Shown here one piece after another: positions 34,801 to 45,523 of a DNA stretch of 64,000 bases; position 1 is the first letter of the stretch; each line of letters begins with the position of its first letter. Both the position numbers and the translations under genes were made by a program. Where the stretch lies: the NCBI RefSeq assembly GCF_001642475.1, contig NW_019173941.1, positions 248,001 through 312,000 on the forward strand, written 5' to 3'. Source of the stretch: Fonsecaea monophora. Lineage: Eukaryota > Ascomycota > Eurotiomycetes > Chaetothyriales > Herpotrichiellaceae. The notes under the pieces are model-generated. The model was not told where the DNA came from. It made no database searches and was given only the letters and a program-made list of their open reading frames with translations.

Positions 34801-36632
34801 GCTCCAGAGCGAGGCGAACCAGGCTGGTATTGTAGCAGCACGCTTGGCTGCCTTGGAAGAAGAACATGCCAAGTTGCAAACGAGCCATGATGAACATATG
34901 GGCAACGCGAAGCGCTTGCAAGAAGAAGAGCGCAAGCTCCGGGAATCGCTAAAGATTTCCAATACAGAGCTCGAGACATTGCGACAATCCGTGTCCACGC
35001 ATGAAAGTGAGAGGGGCACTCTACGACAACAGATCAACGAATTGCAGGATCAGCTTGAGATTGCCCGACGAGCGCCACCTCCGGCAGCAACGAACGGCGT
35101 CAACGGCGAATATACCAATGGCACATCTCAACTTGCAAACGGCCTTATCAACCTCGTCTCTTCTAAGAAGCCTCTCAAGCGGCGCAGTGCAGGGGCAGCC
35201 GAACGAAGCGAACTGGATAGATACAGTGCAGCATATAGCGCACGTCCTGTTTCAATGGCGATCGACTCTCACACCAAGACTCTGTCTGGCTCGACGTTCA
35301 ACCCCGGTTTGGATAGTGTCGAGATGGAGCTCGAGAACCTTCTTGCACAGGAAGAAGAGCTCAATGACGAAGTCACCATGGGTCTTATCCGAGGCATCAA
35401 GATCCCTCAACCAGGCGCTAACCCTGCGCCCACAGACAAAGAGGTCCTGTTCCCCTCGTACCTCATCAATTTGGTAACGTCAGAGATGTGGAACAACGGC
35501 TTCGTCAAGGAATCGGAGCGCTTCCTCGCCAACGTCATGCAGTCCATACAGCAAGAGGTGATGCAACATGAAGGTGACGAAGCGATCAATCCTGGGGCAT
35601 TCTGGTTGTCGAATGTGCACGAGATGTTGTCCTTTGTCTTCCTCGCCGAAGACTGGTATGAGGCGCAGAAGACGGACAACTACGAGTACGACCGACTCCT
35701 GGAAATTGTCAAGCATGATTTGGAATCCCTCGAGTTCAACATTTATCACACGTGGATGAAAGTGTTGAAGAAGAAGCTGCACAAGATGATTGTGCCGGCC
35801 ATTATCGAATCACAGTCGCTGCCCGGATTCGTCACCAATGAAAGCAACCGTTTCCTGGGCAAACTGCTGCCCTCGAACAATACTCCCGCCTATAGCATGG
35901 ACAACCTCCTGAGCCTCCTGAACAACGTGTTCAAGGCCATGAAAGCGTACTATCTCGAAGACAGCATCATCACCCAAACCGTGACTGAGCTCCTCCGTCT
36001 TGTGGGCGTGACGGCATTCAACGATCTGCTGATGCGTCGCAACTTCCTGTCGTGGAAACGTGGTCTGCAGATCAACTACAACATCACTCGGATTGAGGAG
36101 TGGTGCAAGTCTCACGACATGCCTGAGGGGACTCTTCAACTCGAGCATCTCATGCAGGCTACCAAGTTGCTGCAGCTCAAAAAGGCTACGCTCAATGACA
36201 TCGAAATCATTCAGGACATCTGCTGGATGCTGTCACCTAATCAAATCCAGAAGTTGCTCAACCAGTATCTCGTCGCCGACTATGAACAGCCCATTAATGG
36301 TGAGATTATGAAAGCTGTCGCGTCGAGGGTGACGGAGAAGAGCGATGTCCTGTTGCTCGCTCCCGTCGACATGGAAGACAGTGGACCCTATGAGATTGCT
36401 GAGCCGAGAGTCATTACCGCGCTGGAGACGTATACTCCATCATGTAAGTGATCTGCCGCTTTCCCTCCAAGACTACTCGACATTGTACTGACATGGGAAA
36501 TCAATAGGGCTCCAGACACCACGTCTTAAACGGCTGGCGGAAATCGTGTCCGCACAAGCTATGGCTCAGCAAGAACAGGGAGGCATTCCCGACGGGGCGA
36601 TTGGGGAACCCGAAGCCATGATGGCGCAGTGA
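31838..36632 (+). CDS. MYO2: Class V myosin heavy chain
   Basis: Two exons, 31838-36443 and 36508-36632 (64-nt intron), giving 1576 residues. It is an actin-based motor carrying vesicles and organelles to hyphal tips. An SH3-like N-terminus (IGTRAWFPNQTEGFIPGEL) is followed by the motor, with P-loop GESGAGKT at 168-175, NDNSSRFGKYIEI (switch 1) and DIYGFEHF (switch 2). Six IQ-type light-chain sites lie at about 785-925 (for example AVVIQRAFRSWRALRVW and VVIIQNLWRGRVARRDY). A coiled coil runs from about 930 to 1085. The globular cargo tail with the DIL domain spans about 1250-1520 (KVLKKKLHKMIVPAIIE, YNITRIEEWC). Full length matches fungal MyoE/Myo2. The last 41 residues come from the second exon. 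Confidence 0.97.
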
Positions 36633-37678
36633 AGGCCTCGACTTGGTCCCGGCACAGACCCGGGATAAACTTCGTCGCGGAGGCGAGAATCAAAAGCAAC
36701 GTTTCTGATGATTACATGTGGAGGAAACAGCCACCTAATCCATGATTGGTTGGCATCTATGGTCTCGACATTGAGCGAGGGGGGAGACAAAGCTAGAGTT
36801 CAGGAGCCTCGTCATGGACATGTTTCTCGGCCAGGGAAGCAGAGGCAACCAAAGCCGAAGCGAGTAATTATACACACCTTTTTTGGGCATAGCACTGCGG
36901 AGTTTTCCCTCGAGCACTTGGGCCTCCTGTGCTTCTGGCAAAGGGGGGAGGAACCTTGCTAATTGTTGGGCGCGGCGTTTTCTGCGGCTTCTGTATCTCT
37001 CTCTCTCTCCCCCTCTCTCTGACTATGGTCAATGTTAATGTCGGGGTGGAGCAGTAAGAGGCAAAGAAATCAGACTCGATGTCTCGGTCCTTTTTTGTAC
37101 CCTTCCCATTGTCGTTATTATCGTGACTGTCTTTGACCCACTGGTACGTGACACATTGATCCGATATCACCCAGGTACACGTACATATGTTTGTAAGAGG
37201 TACAACGTAATGTGATTGCCCAGTTAGTAGTCAGAGATCTGCCACCTCACTAGGTATATCAGCCAATAATCATAGCTGTATTTTATACTAGTGGATACTA
37301 TGTGGTTTGGTCTCCACTGTTATTCCCATCCGCGTGAAGGGGGCGATGGGGAATCCACTTGATCGACGCCAATTCCCCGTATCAATGTCTCCTCGTACTA
37401 CCTGCCTACCGTGCCTACCAGCCAGCATGTATAATCGATCTCCATTCCAGGAGTGGGGATTGTAACATTCGCGCGAGCCCCCATGTTATTGACACTCTCG
37501 CAGAGATAAACATATTCAAGCACGAGCTTTAAATTGTTTTGTTTACCAAAATGCACAAATGATTCAATACCCCCTCTTTCCCTTGGCCCGCCCGCAGTTC
37601 CAGACAACAGGAATTTCAGGAGAAAGGGTTACGTGGAGGTACCCAGAATAGCCAAATGGTGGTGATGGTGGTGGTGGT
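36633..37678. other. Intergenic between convergent genes
   Basis: 1.05 kb tail-to-tail region with a CT-rich tract at 36996-37020. The segment 37140-37280 is AT-rich with several GTAC tetramers. No gene seen. Confidence 0.5.
36996..37020. repeat. Interrupted (TC)n tract
   Basis: TC dinucleotide run broken once by a short C run. It lies in the probable 3' region of the myosin gene. Confidence 0.8.
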
Positions 37679-39633
37679 TTAGTACTCTTCTTCTCCCGGA
37701 CCGGGTGCGTCCCAGTTCGCGCGCAACAGCACCCGCAGGTCGTCGCGCCAAAAGAACTTCTGGCCCAGGCACTCGAGGTCCCACCAGGCCCAGTCGCGCA
37801 GCTCCGGCAGGGCGTCGCGCATCTTGGCCAGCAGCCGGGCGCCGTCGGCCGACAGCTCGGGCGAGTTCTGGGCCATGGCCCACGAGTCGATGGCGACGAG
37901 CCAGATCCAGATCAGGCAGTCGCGCTCGGTGCGGGCGCTGGAGACCCTGAACGCGGGCAGCCGGGCCGTCAGCTGCGTCGTGGCCGAGTGGTAGATGCAC
38001 GCCTTGGGCCGGAGCCGGTTGGCCCGGTTGGCGCAGTAGCGGAATAGGGCGAGGCAGATCATCTTCTCCAGCGACGGACCCCCGGGCCCGTCCGGCATGC
38101 GGAACGCCGTGCACGCGTCCCAGAAGTTCCACGCCTGGCCCGCCACGGGGCGGTAGACCTTTGTGCGCTCCTTCCCTTGCTTTTCCCGGTACGTCGCGTC
38201 CTGCGGGCTCCAGTCCTGCTTGACGCTGATCCTGTGGATGATCTGGAGCGTCTCGGACGAGAGGACCCCCGCCCGGGCGAGGTTGCGGAACCCGCACGGC
38301 AGCTTGTCGATGATCTTGACGTCGTCCTCGAACCGGAAACGGGGCGCTTGTCGTATCACCAACAACTTCTCCGTGGCAGGTTCGCTCGTTGGCGTTGGCG
38401 AGTCGGTCGGCTGGTCGCCGGAGAGGGAGAGAAGTCTGTCGAGAAAATCAGTGTCAGAGGTGCAACCCGGCAATGTCTATCACGGTGGAGAGACGGCCAT
38501 CTCTCTGAACACCGAGATAGCACAGGCGCTTACACTGTCAAGGTCGCCCGAGCCGAACTGTCCACCCCCAGGCAGTCGACGCCGCCTCGCGACGCCACCA
38601 TTTGGTCGACCTGGGCGCGATGGGCCTTGAAGGCCGCGTCGTTTCCAAGCCCTCGCTCAAACATGGCCAGGTACAGGATCGTCAGAATGGCACCGTCGTC
38701 GGCCCGGGCGTTGGGTTTCGCCAGCCTGGCCCTCAGCTTGGACATGGCCTGTCCCGCATGGACAAAGGCATCTTGTGGCAAGAGAGATCCGGGACACGCG
38801 ATGGCGGTGTGAGCCACTTTGGTCAGGCCGAGTATGACGTGGAAGAAGTCCTCGTATTTGGCCATATTCTCGAGGACCCACTGCCCATAGACATTGACGA
38901 CGTTGAAGGCTTCGTTGATTGACGCCACTGCAGTCACCCATCAGCCTTTGTCTGAGCTCATCTCACACGCATAGAGGTTCTGCCATGTCAATATAGCTTC
39001 TCCTCAAAAGGGGACAACCCACCCGTTGGCATGACATAGTGTATAACTGGACTCACGTTAGAGACCGGATGTTTGAGACAGAAGTTCCAGACACTTACGG
39101 AAGTCGATGGCGAGCGAGGCACCATAACGATCATATCCAGGAATACAATCGAATGGGTCAACTCGTGCCCCCCTTGTCCAATGCCACGGGCCTGGCGACA
39201 TCAATTCCTTCTCAGACTTGCCATGTCGAGCCATTGAGTCCATCCCACGCCCTTCAGGCTCGGTCTTGTACCGGTTGGTGTCGTTGTCTGGGGCCACAAG
39301 TCGTCCAATGCTCATTGTCTTGGTATCCTGCTCCTCTTCCGCCAACAGCTGCTCAATCCGGATTCGAGGCGAGTGGGAACATAGGTTTTCTCCGTCGTAC
39401 GATGGAGCCCATCCATTCTGCTTGCTGGGAGCCGTTTCGGTGCCCCGGTGTCCGAGACAATGCGGATATGTCGGTGTAGACCAGCAATGCTTGTTCAAGA
39501 CAATCGTGTTAGCATTGTTTCGATGCCTGAACTTGGCTGCGTGTGAGCGTGCTTTGGACCGAAGGAGCTCATAGTCGTTCCGCGACCGACTTTTGTCGGG
39601 GACATAGGGGATGTATGACAAGTGAATGGGCAT
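37679..39633 (-). CDS. Fungal-specific transcription-factor-domain protein lacking a Zn2Cys6 cluster
   Basis: Three exons on the minus strand: 39099-39633, 38534-38927 and 37679-38435, giving 561 residues. Introns are 171 and 98 nt with GTAAGT and GTAAGC donors and CAG acceptors, all in phase. The N-terminus has a short basic block (LLRSKARSHAAKFRHRN, about 24-40) typical of a fungal family that carries this motif instead of a zinc cluster. The middle shows the fungal transcription-factor-2 pattern: ILYLAMFERGLGND, HRAQVDQMVASRGGVDCLG, then DKLPCGFRNLARAGVLSSE. No CX2CX6C zinc cluster is visible, so direct DNA binding is doubtful. The third exon is very GC-rich. The 171-nt first intron is the least certain part of the model. 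Confidence 0.72.
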
Positions 39634-41655
39634 GGCCTGACGGGAATACTTTGTGATCCCAACTCAACGTCTGTCTGTATGAGGTCGGAGATGATGTCGA
39701 GAAATCTTGGTGTGTTTCGTCCCGTTCGTTGAAGCTTATACGCACGATCGAGACACACCGCGGCCGCTTCTCCGCCAGTAGCAGATCCTCCACCCTCCAG
39801 AGAGGGATCGATTCTGCAGCGCCATTGTGGTTCTAGAGCGATTGCGGGCAATCTCTTGACGAGTTAAGTTCTTCGCGAGAGCGAAGCTTCGCCGAAGGAT
39901 CGATGGAGGATGCCCGAGCGAATGAAGATGCATGTCGTCTTGGTACCCCAGAGAACGAGCGAACGAACGAGCCGACGCATCGTCGAGGGTGGAATGACAC
40001 TCGACTGGTGCACCTGTTGAACCGATCTCTGAACTTCGGCATGCGGCATCCCTCAACCCACCTCCTTCTGGATCCGGCATTGGGCTTGTGGATTGGACAG
40101 GTAGAAGAAAGTCACCGGCTTGCCTTCAGTGATCATCAGCATCCAAATGACAAACCCGAAACTCGTTGACTTGGGGGTCGGAAGTAAGCGGTTGGGCGGT
40201 TAGTAATCGCCTAGTTGGTGGGCTGTCATGCCGGTGCAAGCATGATGGATGTGACTTGTCTCGAAGCAGTTTCGGGGTCATGGTCAGGGTCAGGGTCGGA
40301 TGCTGTAAACCGTAATAAGGAACAATATTGGTGTTGGAGGAGGTGGTCCCAGCCTGATGTATTCGGTACACCAAGACTGGCTCAGCTGGATTGTTTGCTC
40401 ACAACTCCCTTCAGCCGTGTCTCATGTATCGGCAAGGGGCTTAGCGAGGTGGTTCCTGTCCCGGTTTGCCTATCGCCTTTCCCGAGTGCAGTACCATGAG
40501 AGATTTGGGTGACCCGTCTGCAAGCGAGGCCGGCAAACTCCTCCCCATTCCTCATGAAATCCAAGGGTGACAGATCAATCGAGCCTAGATTAGGCATCCG
40601 TACGAATTCCGTGTAGAGTCGATACCCCATGGACGCCATCGACAGTGCCATGCGTGATGCACTGGAGAAGAATGAGGGTCAAGTTTGCTGATCAGGCTGA
40701 ATCCACGGGTTTGTGGACGCTACGACTTGCAACGGTGCCATCACGACTAGTGCCGTTGGCGGTCAATCGAGGCAAACAGACATGCAAGCCCGTCACCAAT
40801 AACCAATGCTTGTCTGGTGAATTTGAATCCTCTATTGGCCCCAAGTCGCGCCCCCAGGCTGGTTGGTTCATTACTCCAGGAGAACGAAGATCAAAGCTGG
40901 GCCTCAGACTTTGTTTCGAGGCCTGATCCAGGCTCGATCTCGAAATTCGGATCTCATTACTTCTTTTTTCCACGCTCCTCATCAGCTTGGGGATCGACCA
41001 AACTCGGAGCCTCAGCCTGACATTGATGGGCCAGCCCAGCTCCAGCTCCCACCTTCCCACGCACGCCTTGTCGTGCTTGTGCTCGGGTGGAATGCGGAAG
41101 GGACTCTTTCCCAAAGCTTGGATTGGGTCGTTTACCTGCAATAAGACAAAGGGTTGAGAAATGAGGCGCTCAGGGCTCAGCCGATGATCGACCAGGGCTG
41201 CAAATGGCTTTTTCTCCCCCCCCCCCCAAGCCCTCTTATCTTCTTCACACCGCGACAGCCGAAGAGCGGCGCGCCACAAGCTCAAACACCGCCTGGAGCT
41301 CCGGATTATTTGGAAACATGAGGGAGGTGGTCAAAAGAAGTCGGGCGCAGGTTTTCAGCGCTTCGCCATCCGGGTTTCATCGAGGACGCGCGGGACTTGC
41401 CACGCAGCCATACACGGGTCAGAGGCACTTGTCAACCGCTTGTCTAGGGCACTCGCGTGTCAAGCACCTGGTCTCCTTCTCTGTTGGGCGGTGTATCTGG
41501 CCCTGCGCCCCGAAAACTGCCTGATAGATGATAAACTCCCCATCGCGGGGAAAAGAAGATCTCAAGAGGTGATCAATCCATCTAGACAAACTCTGTATTA
41601 ACCCCTGAGGCCCCCTCGATTTTTCTTGTGGATCGATCGTGTTCCAGTCGCAGCC
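39634..41655. other. Intergenic, 2.0 kb, no confident gene
   Basis: Divergent region. A variant of the recurrent element, GTATTCGGTAC, lies at 40359-40369. A 90-codon minus frame from the ATG at 40651 and a 198-codon minus frame at 40692-41285 have no recognisable content. A C homopolymer is at 41216-41227. Upstream of 41655 I looked for a signal-peptide exon for the next gene and found none. Confidence 0.4.
41216..41227. repeat. 12-base C homopolymer
   Basis: Uninterrupted run of C, prone to length error. Confidence 0.85.
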
Positions 41656-42562
41656 ATGACGGCCCTGTGTGGTTACAAGAATGGGGATTTGAGTGAGTGA
41701 TTTTCCTCTGAGGCGCCTTGATCCTCACGGGTCATTTTGCCCTGTCAGCTGATCAACCCTCTCCAGACTCACCCGTCGCCTGTCAATCGGGGTTCGGCTG
41801 TGTGGAATGGGAGTCTCCAGGTGTCTTTGGATGTACAAGCGGCATCAACACCATCCTGCCGACGACATGTGTGGAAGCAGAAGCGCAGGGTCCAACGCCC
41901 ACAGTCGGGGCCATTTCCTGGTTAAGGCTTTTCCCTCTTCTTTCTTTCTTTCTTTGGTGCAAGACACTGTCCCTTACTTCAAAGTGAGGATGCAAGACAC
42001 TGACGGGGAACCCTGTGGCAGTGACTCGGACGCACCGTACTGTGCGACCATCTCCCTGTATTGGAGCGACTACTACTACACGCACTGGGAGTGCGCCACA
42101 CTGTCCGCCGAGGCGGTTACGATCCTGGCCATCCCAACCGTCACTGGCCACGGCGAACCTTCGACGCAGTACCTCAACGCAGCTTTTTCCGATCCCACTG
42201 CAAGTCCCTCGGGGGGAAGCGGCGGGGGCAACGGCACCAACGGCGATGACTCGTCCTCCAGCCAGGGCAGCGGCTCAGGCGGTGGTGGCAACAACATCGG
42301 GACCATCATCGGGGCCGTTGCGGGCGTGGTCGCCGCCCTCGCCGCGATCGGACTGTGGATCTGCACCAAACACCACTTCCATAGGCAGCGACAACACGAT
42401 CGAAACCTGGGCGGGAGTGGAGACATGGTGGTGCGGAACAACCGCGACATGATGACCGTGGCCGGGCAGCTTGAGCGTGGCGGACCCGTGAACGTCTACG
42501 TCAACCAGCTTCACTACTACGACCATACGGGAAGGGGAGGTCCGCTGAGGTTGGCGAGTTGA
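41656..42562 (+). CDS. Cys-rich single-pass membrane protein (fungal WSC-like layout)
   Basis: Proposed exons are 41656-41692, 41749-41920 and 42022-42562, giving 249 residues. The N-terminal part is Cys-rich (CGYKNGD, PVACQSGFGCVEWE, PTTCVEAE, APYCATISLYWSDYYY) and resembles the ectodomain of fungal proteins with a Ser/Gly-rich stalk (about 124-158 here), one transmembrane helix (TIIGAVAGVVAALAAIGLWI) and a basic cytoplasmic tail. Such proteins often act at the cell surface, but no function is known here. The second intron is uncertain. I use the GTTAAG donor, a CTGAC branch at 41999-42003 and the CAG ending at 42021, because this gives a family-like ISCDSDAPYC. No signal peptide is encoded at the start, so a 5' exon may be missing. 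Confidence 0.6.
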
Positions 42563-43136
42563 GTCGAGTCTGGGGACGGGAGAATTGTCACTCTCAAACA
42601 TCGTTTATGACTTGACGAATAGAAAAGGTCCCGTCGACCATCACGATATTTGGTAAATTGGACTGGATATCACATAGAAAAATGAATATACTGAGAAGAA
42701 ACAAAACCATTATCATTGTGAAAATGTGTTTTTGTGTTTTTTGGTTGTATTTGTTTGCCCTTTGTAAGGATTTACTGGGTACGAGGTACGGTAATTAATA
42801 GCTATTGGCTCCACAAAGGGGCCAAAAGGGGCAATACCCGGTATCCACAAGTATATGCCACCTTGGGAAAGGGAGTACTCCGTATTAACAGCATTGAAGC
42901 AGAAACAACCAGTACGATACATGTGTTACTACCGGCAGCTCAGGAATATCTGAATCAAAGGCTCGATGGTTGTCATGTGGCTTTTCTTGCTATCACACAC
43001 CAGTGTCGCGAGAGTTACGTGGGTTGTATATAATATATTATATACCTCTAAAGCAGCCCCATACGAACGACAACCTGGTATCCCACGCACGACTGATAAA
43101 CGTGCCGTGAGGCTCTCCAGGATCCTCGCTCGACCC
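42563..43136. other. Intergenic between convergent genes
   Basis: 574 bp, AT-rich, with a TATATAATATATTATATA stretch near 43027-43044 and a variant GTACTCCGTA of the recurrent element at 42875-42884. No gene seen. Confidence 0.5.
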
Positions 43137-43997
43137 TCACTGACCGGCTGGGGCTTGCCCGACCTTCTTCAACGCCTCCTTGCCCTGTTCCGCCGCCTCG
43201 GTGAAACCCGCGACCAAAACGCTATAGTCCAGCGTCGCCAGGAGGAAAGTCATGCCCAAGCCCGCGCGGGTCGCTATCATCTCTGGAGTCGTCGCCATGG
43301 AGCCGACGACCTTGCCGTGCTTCTGGGCCGCGGCGAGCACTCCCGACAGGGCCTGGGTGAACTCGGGCTCGGGCCCGTCCACGCCGCCCGGCAGCCCGAG
43401 GGACAGACGAAGGTCGTAGGGGCCGATGAAGGTGCCGGACACGCCGGGCACGGCGAGGATGGCGTCGGCGTTCTGGATGCCCTCGGCGGACTCGATGATG
43501 GGGAGGATGGCGACCCCGTCGTCCTGCGCCATGTCGTAGTAGGTGCCGAACTGCGTGCCGTGGAGCTGTCGGCCAAAGGGGGCGTTGAAGGGACCGAAGC
43601 TCCGTTTGCCCCTCGGCGGGTAGATGGCGTGCGAGATGATGCGCTCCATCTCGGCCGCGTTGTTGACCATCGGGATGATGATGCCCGCCGCGCCGCTGTC
43701 CAGTGCCCACTTGACCCATTCGACGTCGTGGGACGGCACGCGCACAATGGCCAAGCAGTTGCCCTTGGACGCGGCCACCACGCTGTGCACCATGTAGGTC
43801 ATCTGCTCCGCCGACATGGGCGCGTGCTCCATGTCGATCATGACAAAGTCAAACGTCTGCGCTGCGAGCATGGCGACGATGGGACTCTGGACCGTCAGCA
43901 CCGTGCCCAGCAATGCCCGGCCCAGCCGTTTATGCTGGTCTCGGAAGCGAGCGATGCCCCCTTCGCCAGGCGTATGGGCCGGCTGTGATTTGAACAT
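43137..43997 (-). CDS. HpcH/HpaI-family class II aldolase
   Basis: Single-exon, 286 residues from the ATG at 43997 (MFKSQPAHTPG). The family cleaves or forms 2-keto-3-deoxy or 4-hydroxy-2-oxo acids with a divalent metal, releasing pyruvate or glyoxylate-type products. All key positions are present: H58 in FVMIDMEHAPMS (general base), R86 in AIVRVPSHD, E169 in LPIIESAEG and D195 in IGPYDLRLSLG (metal ligands). The frame is open for 58 codons upstream without an ATG, including an Arg/Ser-rich stretch, so a longer leader from a missed exon cannot be excluded. It is transcribed in the same direction as the TfdA-like gene 575 bp upstream, and both could act on one substrate. High GC and strong third-position bias. 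Confidence 0.88.
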   Translation of the reverse strand: MFKSQPAHTPGEGGIARFRDQHKRLGRALLGTVLTVQSPIVAMLAAQTFDFVMIDMEHAPMSAEQMTYMVHSVVAASKGNCLAIVRVPSHDVEWVKWALDSGAAGIIIPMVNNAAEMERIISHAIYPPRGKRSFGPFNAPFGRQLHGTQFGTYYDMAQDDGVAILPIIESAEGIQNADAILAVPGVSGTFIGPYDLRLSLGLPGGVDGPEPEFTQALSGVLAAAQKHGKVVGSMATTPEMIATRAGLGMTFLLATLDYSVLVAGFTEAAEQGKEALKKVGQAPAGQ

Positions 43998-44572
43998 GAC
44001 GATTGACCTGTCTTGAATGTTGACTTTGTCTTCAGTCAAACGTGAGCTGAACCTTGTCAGCCCTTTGAACGATCCACGTAAGGAATCCACACAAGGACTC
44101 TTCTTTTGCTGGGGAGGAGTGGATTGGGGGAATGGCAATCGGACAGTCAGTATGTTCGGTATCGTGGCCAAGAGGGGTTCCCTGGATGAGGTTGTTGGTA
44201 AATCTGGGGAGAATTACAGTAACCTGGGGAACCGACCCTCGGTTGTCGGTAACCACCAAGTACATGTATGTAGTCCACGTTCCAGGGAGGTTGGATGGCG
44301 ATGGAATCGGAGAAGCAAAGAAGCTCTCGGGCCGTGATATCCGTACCATTTTGTATGTTTGTATCTTGATTGACTGAGTGGTCGGGATTCAATCTCCTGC
44401 AGTCGCCTGAGTCGCCTGTGGGTTGTCGGTTACTGACTCTGATAATATGATATGCTTCCACCCGCTGTGATTTTCAAAGGGATACACGGGGACCAACTCG
44501 ACAGGTGAATGCAACAGTGCAATGGCCATAGCCTACAGATTTATCCATTACATCGTGTCTCCTGGGGTACCT
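43998..44572. promoter_or_regulatory. Promoter region of the aldolase gene
   Basis: 575 bp between the dioxygenase stop and the aldolase ATG on the minus strand. No gene seen. A short frame on either strand is not convincing. Confidence 0.4.
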
Positions 44573-45523
44573 CTATGGGAGACCTTGTTGCCAGTACGTC
44601 GAAACATCATTCTCCCCGTAAGCCGTGGACCCGGTATCAAAGACCGAAACCCGTCGCATGTCCCGCCTATATTTCCCCTCGTACTCCCCGTGGGTTGCTC
44701 TATGCAACACGGCACAGTTGTCCCAGATGGCAACGTCGTTGTTGTCCTGCCAATGATGCACAAACTTGTACTTGTCTTGCTGGACATGCTCAAATAACTC
44801 TTTGAGTAATTTTTGGCCCTTCTCCAGATCCATCCCGTCGATATGATGGGTGTAAGACGTGACGTAGAGATTCATTCGACCAGACTGCTCGTGTAGCTGG
44901 GCAATCTTGTGCTTCGCCAGAGGGTGGTCCATCGGGTTGATATGGAGGAAAAGGGGCGAGTCCGGATTGGCCGTCTTTCGGTTGTGGAACAGCGAGTTGC
45001 AGCCTACGAGGCCCTCAATCTCCTTTTTCTTCTCCTCTGGGAGATCGTCGTACGCTGTCCGGGTGTCCAAGTACTCGGTATGGCCCCCAGTGCCTTTCGG
45101 GGGAAGTTCGACGCCTCGCAGGATGGAAACACCGGTGCGACGAGGGTTGAAGGCTCCATCAGCATGCCATAGCGCATTACCGTTGGCAGACGCGGTGCGG
45201 TTGGGGTCTTTGACCGTCACGACCTCGTTCTTGTCGTCCAGGTTACCCACGTCGAAGATCTCGTCGTTGGGGATCCTCATGGCCCTGCCCGCCAGCCGAT
45301 GAGCCCTGACGCTATCCAGTTCCCCGAATCGTCGGCCAAGGGCAATGGCCGAGTCGTCGTCTAACGCAGTCTTGCGAAGGACGACGACGCCGTACTTGTG
45401 GACAGTATCTCTAAGTTCTTCGAACAGGGCATCATCGATTGGCTTGGAGAAGTCAATGCCTTCGACTTCAGCGGCAAAGGTTTCAGCAAGGGGTGTAATC
45501 TGCAGCCTGGTGACACTAGGCAT
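44573..45523 (-). CDS. TauD/TfdA-family Fe(II)/2-oxoglutarate-dependent dioxygenase
   Basis: Single-exon, 316 residues. The family hydroxylates a substrate next to a heteroatom while converting 2-oxoglutarate to succinate; bacterial TfdA cleaves 2,4-D to a phenol and glyoxylate, and TauD acts on taurine. The iron triad is visible: H120 and D122 in ALWHADGAF, and H274 in WDNCAVLHRATHGEY. The 2-oxoglutarate-binding arginine lies in KYRRDMRRVSV (about 285-291). The N-terminus (LQITPLAETFAAEVEGIDFS) is the usual family start. It resembles fungal proteins annotated as 2,4-dichlorophenoxyacetate dioxygenases, whose real substrates are usually unknown. It is divergent from the Zn2Cys6 gene across a 984-bp promoter and in tandem with the aldolase. 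Confidence 0.92.
   Translation of the reverse strand: MPSVTRLQITPLAETFAAEVEGIDFSKPIDDALFEELRDTVHKYGVVVLRKTALDDDSAIALGRRFGELDSVRAHRLAGRAMRIPNDEIFDVGNLDDKNEVVTVKDPNRTASANGNALWHADGAFNPRRTGVSILRGVELPPKGTGGHTEYLDTRTAYDDLPEEKKKEIEGLVGCNSLFHNRKTANPDSPLFLHINPMDHPLAKHKIAQLHEQSGRMNLYVTSYTHHIDGMDLEKGQKLLKELFEHVQQDKYKFVHHWQDNNDVAIWDNCAVLHRATHGEYEGKYRRDMRRVSVFDTGSTAYGENDVSTYWQQGLP

Noticed and set aside
40382..41285. Two minus-strand frames of 89 and 197 codons
   Set aside because: Composition near random, no domains and no clear start context. The first could be a small gene but nothing supports it.
43222..43747. Long minus-strand frames inside the aldolase gene
   Set aside because: Shadows of a GC-rich gene; Arg/His/Pro-rich translations typical of the wrong frame. 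The same applies to the plus-strand 340-codon frame over this gene and the 222-codon frame over 37629-38297.
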